Positions 7,560 to 13,360 of a stretch of DNA of 13,360 nt are shown one piece after another. Position numbers and translations under genes: made by a program. Source of the DNA: Methanobacterium sp. (GTDB taxonomy: Archaea > Methanobacteriota > Methanobacteria > Methanobacteriales > Methanobacteriaceae). Where the stretch lies: NCBI GenBank assembly GCA_030539815.1, contig JAUNXM010000049.1, positions 1-13,360 of the forward strand, given 5' to 3'. The stretch's first letter is position 1; each line of letters opens with the position of its first letter. The notes below the pieces were generated by a model that ran no database searches, was not told where the DNA came from, and saw only the letters and a program-made list of their open reading frames with translations.

Positions 7560-8996
7560 CTAATCCTTTATCACTATGGTTCCAGCAACCATATCTCCAA
7601 TTCTCTGTTTTTTATCAGATTTTACACTAACTAAGAGACCTAATAAGCCTGGTAGGATGAAGGGAATCATATCTGCAACCAGGAAGAGATTCCTTAAAAT
7701 ACTCTGCCTGTAGTTGATGGGTTTTTGAGTATCTTCACCCACCACTTTCAAACCCATGGCAATTTTACCTATAGTTTTACCACTTTTTTCCATTAAAACC
7801 AGGTAAAAAAAAATCATCATACTAGTTATGATTATCCAAGTTCCAGAAATTAATTCCAGGCTGAATATACTGGATACGGGAACTGTGAGGGTTATAAAAA
7901 TCAAAATTACCAGGAAAACCCCGGATAGGATCATCATCAGAGTCATATCAATTAGAAAGGCCACCAGTTTCCTGGCGGTAGAAGCATATTCTCTGGTCAA
8001 AGATTTTCCGCAGTTCATACAATAAATGGAGATACCAGGGTTGATGGTTTTGCAGTTTATGCACTTGATTTCAGGAAGTTCTCGGTGAATTTCATTTATT
8101 CTGTTCTGAGTTTTGAATATTAACGATAATTTATCACTTTTCTTCCAGAACACAACCATCAAAAGGATGAAGGGAAGGATGAAGTAGGGAACACCCAAGG
8201 ATGGTTCAAATCCTGTTGTAAACAGTGATGGAAGGTTACCCATGAAATCTAAACCATTTACCATGGTAGTTACAAGTATATTATTGGCAATATGGGCACC
8301 AATAGCAGTTTCAAGGCTATTTTCCCCCAAGGTGATGATTCCCAACACCATCCCGAAGATGAACATGTTAAAAACTGCAGCCAGGCTGGTGGTTAAAGTT
8401 TCACCGTTCCAAAAATGTCCAATGGCGAAAATTACCGAGGTGAAAAAAATTGGAAGGAATGGTTTTCGGGTTAAGAGTCCTATTCCTTGCATTAGATATC
8501 CTCTGAAAAATATCTCTTCAAAGGAGGCCTGAATGGAAAAAATGATTAAACTCAGGATTAGGAGGGTTAAAAATGGTAGATCAAGAGATAGTTTAATTGG
8601 CGAGGGATTGATAAGTACATCCACTAAAACGGCCGTTCCCAGGATAAGGGACCATAATCCTGCTCCTTTGAAAATTTGCATCCATTTAATTCTGGAAGCA
8701 GTGTTAATCATGTTCAAAATCGTTTTATGGTGGATAAAACGTGAAAAGCCAAAAAATATTAAAAAAGACAGGGTGTAATAAATTCCTAGAAAAACAATTA
8801 AAAGCAAGGGATTTTCTTCTGTCACTTTTTCTGGATTTATACTCATGTCCGTTGGATGATTGAGGATAATGAATGGGATTAACATTAATAAAATAAGTAT
8901 AAATGGCCCTAACCATGTGGTGATGCTGTTCAGGAGGTATCTCCACCAGTCATTTTTTCCCTGGTGAGCATTGTCCAAAAAGGTTATTCGATCCAT
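7560..8996 (-). CDS. CPBP protease / zinc-ribbon / RDD-domain fusion
   Basis: A 478-aa membrane protein with three recognisable parts. Residues about 28-285 are a CPBP intramembrane protease with E160-E161-x3-R165 (EEIFFRG), H194 (FAIGHF) and H235/N239 (GAHIANN). Residues 312-329 are a small zinc ribbon with C-x2-C (312, 315) and C-x2-C (326, 329). Residues about 338-478 are an RDD membrane domain: ARKLVAFLID with R342 and D350, then GKTIGKIAMGLKVVG (406-420) and QRIGDMVAGT (464-473). All key residues for each part are present, so it looks functional. RDD proteins are proposed transporters or membrane-stability proteins; the zinc ribbon probably folds in the cytoplasm between the two membrane halves. 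Start ATG 8996 has no Shine-Dalgarno but a TATA box about 25 bp upstream, so the mRNA is probably leaderless. Confidence 0.88.
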   Translation of the reverse strand: MDRITFLDNAHQGKNDWWRYLLNSITTWLGPFILILLMLIPFIILNHPTDMSINPEKVTEENPLLLIVFLGIYYTLSFLIFFGFSRFIHHKTILNMINTASRIKWMQIFKGAGLWSLILGTAVLVDVLINPSPIKLSLDLPFLTLLILSLIIFSIQASFEEIFFRGYLMQGIGLLTRKPFLPIFFTSVIFAIGHFWNGETLTTSLAAVFNMFIFGMVLGIITLGENSLETAIGAHIANNILVTTMVNGLDFMGNLPSLFTTGFEPSLGVPYFILPFILLMVVFWKKSDKLSLIFKTQNRINEIHRELPEIKCINCKTINPGISIYCMNCGKSLTREYASTARKLVAFLIDMTLMMILSGVFLVILIFITLTVPVSSIFSLELISGTWIIITSMMIFFYLVLMEKSGKTIGKIAMGLKVVGEDTQKPINYRQSILRNLFLVADMIPFILPGLLGLLVSVKSDKKQRIGDMVAGTIVIKD

Positions 8997-9016
8997 CTTA
9001 TCTTAAACCAAAATCA

Positions 9017-9024
9017 ATTTATAA
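9017..9024 (-). promoter_or_regulatory. TATA box of the CPBP/RDD gene
   Basis: TTATAAAT on the minus strand is centred about 25 bp before the ATG at 8996. Archaeal initiation occurs about 26 bp from the box centre, so transcription should begin at or next to the start codon. This fits the absence of a ribosome-binding site. Confidence 0.55.
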
Positions 9025-9062
9025 CCAACCAAAGTTTTGTTTTAAACAGCAAATTTTTAATA

Positions 9063-9153
<91 letters not shown>

Positions 9154-9156
9154 ATA

Positions 9157-9171
9157 TTGAATTGGATTCAA
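9157..9171. promoter_or_regulatory. Perfect palindrome near the tRNA start
   Basis: TTGAAT-TGG-ATTCAA is a perfect 6-bp inverted repeat with a 3-bp centre. It sits between the tRNA TATA box and the tRNA 5' end, about 40 bp upstream of the ZntA-type promoter. It could be an upstream operator for the ATPase or chance in AT-rich DNA. Confidence 0.3.
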
Positions 9172-9173
9172 GT

Positions 9174-9182
9174 CATTATAAT
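9174..9182 (-). promoter_or_regulatory. TATA box of tRNA-Ser
   Basis: CATTATAATG is almost self-complementary and reads as ATTATAAT on the minus strand, 24-32 bp before the mature tRNA 5' end. This is the usual place for an archaeal tRNA promoter. Confidence 0.45.
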
Positions 9183-9212
9183 GGTTTAGGTTTGAGGGAG
9201 TACTGTGCAAAC

Positions 9213-9220
9213 CTTTATAT
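9213..9220 (+). promoter_or_regulatory. TATA box of the ZntA-type ATPase
   Basis: CTTTATAT, preceded by GCAAAC, is the best TATA-like element upstream of the ATPase. It predicts a transcription start near 9243 and a leader of about 65 nt, which agrees with use of a Shine-Dalgarno for this gene. Confidence 0.5.
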
Positions 9221-9227
9221 GTACAAT

Positions 9228-9241
9228 TGAACATCTATTCA
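9228..9241. promoter_or_regulatory. SmtB/ArsR-like metal-sensor operator
   Basis: TGAACA-TC-TATTCA is an imperfect inverted repeat of the 12-2-12 kind bound by ArsR/SmtB metal sensors (TGAACA-n2-TATTCA core in cyanobacterial smt-type sites, from memory). It lies between the TATA box and the probable start site of the Zn/Cd ATPase, where a repressor would block initiation. No ArsR-family gene is in the window, so the regulator would be encoded elsewhere. Confidence 0.5.
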
Positions 9242-9308
9242 TATGATATTTATTACAATTGTTAATCATTCCGAAGTTCAGTGAATCAACATTATGGAGA
9301 AATACACA

Positions 9309-11300
9309 ATGTCCAAAGAAGACCATCAAGATCAATCCACTTCAGAAAATGATTCATCAAATAATACATGTAACTGCTGCGGGGGCTATACATTTGAGCA
9401 AAAACAGCCCCAGTGGAAAAACAAACCCCTGATTATTATCCTCACTTCAGCAGCGATCTTCGCGGCCGGATTCATCCTTGAAAAATTCATTAACCAGGGA
9501 ATCCTTGCCGAGCTAGCCTTCCTGACCGTAGTAGCAGTTGCCGGGTTTGAAATAATTAAAGGAGCTTTCAAAGGATTATCAAAGTTCCGTTTTAACATGA
9601 ATCTGCTTATAACCATTGCTGCAGCAGGGGCATTTTTGATTGGTCATGGTGAAGAGGGTGCCGCAGTGATGTTTCTTTTTTATGTGGCTGAATTTCTGGA
9701 GGACTATGCCAGTGAAAGAGCACAGAAATCAATGGCAGCTCTCCTTAAACTGGCACCTGAAACTGCAAATGTCATTAGAAATGGTCAAGAAATGGAAATT
9801 CATACACATGCCGTGGGATTGGATGAACAGGTGGTGATTCGTCCTGGTGACAAGGTGCCATTAGATGGATTTGTGGTCCGCGGAATTTCTGCAGTGGATC
9901 AATCACCCATAACTGGGGAGAGCATGCCAGTCACCAAAAGTGAGGGTGACGAAGTTTTCGCAGGTACCATCAACACCGAAGGCTACCTGGAGATCAGAGT
10001 AAGCCGAAAATCAGATGAAACTATCCTATCCCGAATAATAGAACTGGTACGCCAATCTAAAGACAAAAAATCCCGGACAGAATCATTCATTGACAGGTTT
10101 GCAACCTATTACACTCCCACAGTCATAATACTCGCCATCTCAGTGGCCATACTACCTCCATTCATCCGGGGAATGTCCTATGGGGACTGGTTTTACCGGG
10201 CCCTGGTTTTACTGGTGGTATCCTGTCCCTGTGCCTTGGCAATATCCACCCCGGTTTCCATTGTATCTGGGATAACCTCTGCCACCAGAAACGGTGTTCT
10301 TATCAAGGGAGGAAAATACGTGGAAGAAATGAAGAAGGTGAAGGTAATGGTATTTGATAAAACCGGAACATTAACTGAAGGCCGACTGGAAGTGGCCGAC
10401 ATCATTAACTTCAATAATAATTCTAAAGAAGAAATTTTAACTATTGCCGCTTCCCTGGAATCCCACTCCAAACACCCTCTGGCCAAAGCCATACTCCAAA
10501 GGGCAAAAGATAACGGTTTAAAGATGGAGGATGTTCATGACTTTAAATCAATTACTGGTGCAGGTTTAAAGGGTAAAATCAATGGCAACATATTCCAAGT
10601 GGGAAATAAAAGCCTTTTTGAAAATTCAACCTTTTCAAGTGATCATAAATCTCTGGATGAAAATATTCTGGGAATTAATGGGGAATATGAAACAGAAGGT
10701 AAAACTACCATCATGGTTGGAAATGAAACCGAAATCATTGGTTTAATCGTTTTGGTGGATCGGATCAGGAATAATGCTAAAAAAACAGTTGAATACCTTA
10801 AAAATAATGGTATCAAAGTTGTCATGTTAACCGGAGACAATAAGGGTACTGCTGCTAGAGTAACATCTCATCTAGGCTTGGATGACTATTACCATAGTCT
10901 TCTACCCGATGATAAGGTGCAAATAATTGATGAACTGGTTAAATCCCATGAACACGTGGTCATGGTGGGTGATGGAGTTAATGATGCACCGGCCCTGGCA
11001 AGAGCCAACATAGGAATAGCCATGGGTGCAGCTGGTTCGGATGTGACCATTGAAAGTGCCGATATTGCTTTGATGCATGATGATCTATCCAAACTGGAAT
11101 ATTTACTGAAACTCAGCCGGAAAACAATGGGAGTGGTGAAACAGAACGTGGCATTATCCATTCTAGTAAAAAGTTCCTTTGCCCTATTTGCAGTCTTCGG
11201 ATTTGTAACCCTGTGGATGGCAGTGGGTATAGGAGATATGGGCCTCAGCCTGGCAGTTATTCTAAACGCTATTAGGATTGGCAGTGGGGAGATTCGATGA
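9309..11300 (+). CDS. ZntA/CadA-type Zn/Cd-exporting P1B-2 ATPase
   Basis: Membrane ATPase predicted to expel Zn2+, Cd2+ and perhaps Pb2+. Numbered from the ATG at 9309 (663 aa): a short Cys cluster (C21, C23, C24) replaces the usual N-terminal HMA domain; TGES 202-205; the TM6 metal motif Cys-Pro-Cys 306-308 in VVSCPCALAISTPVS; DKTG 350-353; HP 389-390; and GDGVND 554-559. TM7 has N613 and K621 (NVALSILVK), and TM8 has D643 in GDMGLSLAVILNAIRI. This Lys/Asp pair with CPC is the P1B-2 signature and excludes a copper (P1B-1) pump. An ATG at 9294 would add five residues, but it has no ribosome site, while GGAG (9296-9299) lies 9 nt before 9309. It stands alone on the plus strand and ends convergent with trpD. 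Expression is probably controlled by the SmtB-like site at 9228-9241. Confidence 0.93.
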   Translation: MSKEDHQDQSTSENDSSNNTCNCCGGYTFEQKQPQWKNKPLIIILTSAAIFAAGFILEKFINQGILAELAFLTVVAVAGFEIIKGAFKGLSKFRFNMNLLITIAAAGAFLIGHGEEGAAVMFLFYVAEFLEDYASERAQKSMAALLKLAPETANVIRNGQEMEIHTHAVGLDEQVVIRPGDKVPLDGFVVRGISAVDQSPITGESMPVTKSEGDEVFAGTINTEGYLEIRVSRKSDETILSRIIELVRQSKDKKSRTESFIDRFATYYTPTVIILAISVAILPPFIRGMSYGDWFYRALVLLVVSCPCALAISTPVSIVSGITSATRNGVLIKGGKYVEEMKKVKVMVFDKTGTLTEGRLEVADIINFNNNSKEEILTIAASLESHSKHPLAKAILQRAKDNGLKMEDVHDFKSITGAGLKGKINGNIFQVGNKSLFENSTFSSDHKSLDENILGINGEYETEGKTTIMVGNETEIIGLIVLVDRIRNNAKKTVEYLKNNGIKVVMLTGDNKGTAARVTSHLGLDDYYHSLLPDDKVQIIDELVKSHEHVVMVGDGVNDAPALARANIGIAMGAAGSDVTIESADIALMHDDLSKLEYLLKLSRKTMGVVKQNVALSILVKSSFALFAVFGFVTLWMAVGIGDMGLSLAVILNAIRIGSGEIR

Positions 11301-11507
11301 ATTTTCCTCCATTAATCCCATATTTTAACCACTTATTTTCACCCAAAATATGATTTAATCGGTTTAAGGAATTAAACCTTTAGTGCTAAACATTTTAAGG
11401 GATTAATCATTAGATGACTAGTTGGGGAGAAAACTTTAGATGATTCGGCTTTTTAGGAGATTAGACCTTAGGGAATTAGATCTTGTGGGTTGCCATTTTG
11501 AGGTTAA
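11301..11507. other. Convergent spacer between ATPase and trpD
   Basis: This is the largest gene-free stretch of the window (207 bp). Its left part has short plus-strand T-tracts (TTTT at 11303-11306, 11324-11327 and 11335-11339) that could end ATPase transcription. The rest holds degenerate GGGATTA-type repeats, described separately. I see no ORF of note, no RNA gene and no clear terminator for the trp operon on the minus strand. Confidence 0.5.
11368..11484. repeat. Four degenerate direct repeats
   Basis: Four related strings are GGAATTAAACCTTTAG (11368-11383), GGGATTAATCATTAG (11399-11413), GGAGATTAGACCTTAG (11456-11471) and GGAATTAGATCTT (11472-11484). They share a GG-n-ATTA-n-A-(C/T)-C/T-TTAG pattern. 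Spacing is irregular (31, 57 and 16 bp). They may be an old tandem duplication that has decayed, or AT-rich drift. Confidence 0.35.
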
Positions 11508-12554
11508 TTAAGCCTTACTGGCTCTGATAAAATCATGGAGCTTATCTTTGGCCTTTCCTTTCTCCACAATTTCCCGGGCTATTTGGGTCCCCTCCTTCAA
11601 GTCCGATGCTTTCCCTCCCAGGAAGATGATTGCACTGGCATTAGCTAGGCAGATATCCATCCGGGCCTTTTCCGTGGGGCTGGTATTTTTCCCTTCCAAT
11701 ACATCCTCGGCAATTTGAAGGTTTTCCTCTAAAGTATCCCTGGCCCGGATCTGATTTTTATCAGCCATTTCCAGTCCAAAATCTTCAGGATACAAATCAA
11801 AAACTGATATTTTTCCTTTTTCCAGGATTGCGGTACGGGTTTTTCCAATAATTGATATCTCATCCAGTGCCGGGTTTCCCTCCCCATCAAAACCATGCAC
11901 CACCATGGCCCTTTTAACGCCTAAATTTTTAAGTACATTGGCCACAATTTCCACGTATTCAGGATCAAAAACACCCATAAGATGGATATCTGCATTTGCA
12001 GGAGAAGATAATGGTCCTAAAATGTTGAAAACTGTTCTTATACCTAATTTTCTACGTATGGGCATTACATGTTTCATTGCGGGGTGGAAGTTAGGGGCAA
12101 ACATGAATCCCATTCCAGACTTCTCCAGACAGGACTCCACACTGGAGGCATCACCATTGATATTTACACCCATTGCCTCTAAAATATCAGCACCACCACA
12201 TTTACTGCTAATAGCCCTATTTCCATGTTTGGCTATGGGGACACCAGTGGCTGCTGCAATAATTGTGGCAACAGTACTTACATTGAATGTTTTAAAACTA
12301 TCCCCTCCAGTGCCACAAGTATCCACCAGGGAATCATCTAAATTAGGGGTGACCTTGATGGAAACTTCACGCATGGCCCTTACAAAACCGGTAATTTCAG
12401 CAGCATCCTCACCTTTGGTAGCCAGTGCAGCTAAAAATGCAGCCATATCCAAATCATTAGCAGTACCACTAACCATTTCCATCATACACTTGTAAGCTTC
12501 CCCTTCACTAAGATTCTGCCTGGAAGCCACCTTATTCAAACATTCTGTAATCAT
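11508..12554 (-). CDS. trpD: Anthranilate phosphoribosyltransferase
   Basis: Transfers the phosphoribosyl group of PRPP to anthranilate, the second step from chorismate to tryptophan, in the cytoplasm. The 348-aa protein has the complete family set: PRPP-pyrophosphate loop CGTGGD (80-85); FNVSTVATIIAAATG; KHGNRAISSKCGGADILEAMG (109-129); the anthranilate-binding region FAPNFHPAMKHVMPIRRKLGI (about 152-172); NILGPLSSPA (177-186); and the Mg-binding DE in ALDEIS. Length is normal. ATG 12554 follows a GAGGG about a dozen bases upstream. It lies 43 bp after trpA on the same strand and is the last gene of the operon. Position at the end, after trpA and not fused or next to trpE/trpG, matches the trpEGCFBAD arrangement known in Methanobacteriales. 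Confidence 0.96.
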   Translation of the reverse strand: MITECLNKVASRQNLSEGEAYKCMMEMVSGTANDLDMAAFLAALATKGEDAAEITGFVRAMREVSIKVTPNLDDSLVDTCGTGGDSFKTFNVSTVATIIAAATGVPIAKHGNRAISSKCGGADILEAMGVNINGDASSVESCLEKSGMGFMFAPNFHPAMKHVMPIRRKLGIRTVFNILGPLSSPANADIHLMGVFDPEYVEIVANVLKNLGVKRAMVVHGFDGEGNPALDEISIIGKTRTAILEKGKISVFDLYPEDFGLEMADKNQIRARDTLEENLQIAEDVLEGKNTSPTEKARMDICLANASAIIFLGGKASDLKEGTQIAREIVEKGKAKDKLHDFIRASKA

Positions 12555-12597
12555 TTAATCAACAACCCTCATCTGTGTGGTAATCATTATCATGGGC

Positions 12598-13360
12598 TTA
12601 TTTCTTGGTTGCTTCCTTAAGTTCACGGCAGAATTTTCCGATTTTTTCTTTCATAGCAACCTTGTCCTCTAAATTTTCCGTGATTATGTTTAGTATGGCA
12701 CTGGCCACAATGGCACCATCGGCCCCGACTTTGATCACATTGGCCACGTGTTCTGGTTTAGAAATACCAAAACCAACACTTAAAGGCAGATCAGTATGCT
12801 TTCTAACCCTTTCAATAAGTTCCACCGTGCTTACCTGAAGGTTGCCCCTGGCACCGGTAACTCCCATCACAGCCACCACGTACAGGAATCCATCACACAA
12901 CCTGGAAATCTTCTCTAGTCTCTCATTAGAAGTGGTCTGGGCGGCCATGAAGATCTGTTGAACTCCATACTTTTTAGAAGATTTAACCACGTCTTGAGCT
13001 TCTTCTGGGGGTAGGTCTGCAGCTAAAACCGCATTAACACCATTTTCAAGCGCAGTTTCATAGAACTGATCAATTCCCATCTGGTAGATCAGGTTATAGT
13101 AAACCAGGAGGCCAATGGGTATGGGGGTGAACTCCCTGATCCTTTTAATAAATTCAAATCCTCGTTTTGTAGTCATACCGCTATTAAGGGCCCTTAAATC
13201 AGCTTCTTGAACAGTAGGGCCGTCAGCAACCGGGTCACTAAATGCAAATCCGATTTCAAGGGCATCAGCACCATTTTCCACGAAGGTTTTCACAATTTCC
13301 AGGGAGGTTTCAAAGTCCGGGTCTCCGGCTACAATAAAGGGGATGAATGCTCCTTCATTC
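12598..13360 (-). CDS. trpA: Tryptophan synthase alpha chain (5' end outside window)
   Basis: Cleaves indole-3-glycerol phosphate to indole and glyceraldehyde 3-phosphate, passing indole to the TrpB beta chain through a tunnel. 253 codons are visible, and the frame is open at the right edge. The visible start, [15 protein letters not shown], is the usual beta1 strand of TrpA, so only about 10-20 N-terminal residues are missing; the GTG at 13293 is internal. [16 protein letters not shown] carries the catalytic Glu and Asp (Salmonella E49 and D60 equivalents). [10 protein letters not shown], the [11 protein letters not shown] active-site loop, and [10 protein letters not shown] plus [11 protein letters not shown] for phosphate binding follow in order. 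The motif reads GFAFSDP where many bacterial proteins have GVPFSDP. trpB should lie just beyond the window. Confidence 0.95.
   Translation of the reverse strand, partial: NEGAFIPFIVAGDPDFETSLEIVKTFVENGADALEIGFAFSDPVADGPTVQEADLRALNSGMTTKRGFEFIKRIREFTPIPIGLLVYYNLIYQMGIDQFYETALENGVNAVLAADLPPEEAQDVVKSSKKYGVQQIFMAAQTTSNERLEKISRLCDGFLYVVAVMGVTGARGNLQVSTVELIERVRKHTDLPLSVGFGISKPEHVANVIKVGADGAIVASAILNIITENLEDKVAMKEKIGKFCRELKEATKK

Noticed and set aside
11905..12495. Long plus-strand open frame opposite trpD
   Set aside because: It is antisense to a clearly conserved trpD and its translation has no recognisable domain; it arises from trpD codon bias.

Overview
The window looks like chromosomal DNA from a mesophilic Methanobacterium-type methanogen (Archaea, Methanobacteriales). 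It is AT-rich, with archaeal TATA/BRE-like boxes rather than bacterial -35/-10 promoters. Shine-Dalgarno sites match an AGGAGGTGATC-type complement. A tRNA-Ser(CGA) gene lacks an encoded CCA. trpA is followed directly by trpD, which fits the trpEGCFBAD order known from Methanobacteriales. The genus is inference; no rRNA or methanogenesis gene is present to confirm it.

Layout. Left part (1-2463): the 3' end of an alpha/beta hydrolase, a short CDP-alcohol phosphatidyltransferase (+), and a convergent CPBP-family membrane protease (-). Centre-left (2570-6671): a three-gene minus-strand operon (8-TM orphan membrane protein, MarR-family regulator, flavodoxin) transcribed divergently from a plus-strand CopB-class (P1B-3, CPH motif) copper ATPase. 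The ~150 bp between them carries two near-identical palindromic sites exactly 20 bp apart, TATA boxes for both directions and a second, unrelated perfect palindrome. Centre-right (6812-9150): a SAM-dependent methyltransferase, an unusual CPBP protease/zinc-ribbon/RDD fusion with a probable leaderless transcript, and tRNA-Ser(CGA), all on the minus strand. Right part (9151-13360): a plus-strand ZntA/CadA-class (P1B-2) ATPase with a SmtB/ArsR-like operator over its promoter, then the end of the tryptophan operon (trpA partial, trpD) on the minus strand. A 207 bp spacer with degenerate repeats separates these last two.

How the genes fit together. Two P1B ATPases of different metal class lie 2.6 kb apart, each with its own apparent operator, so the middle of the window reads as a metal/redox-stress neighbourhood. 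The MarR/flavodoxin/membrane-protein operon, with its palindromic control region facing a copper exporter, is the least explained and most interesting unit. The trp genes are ordinary amino-acid biosynthesis. No transposase, integrase, CRISPR array or phage gene is visible, and no intergenic stretch exceeds about 210 bp.
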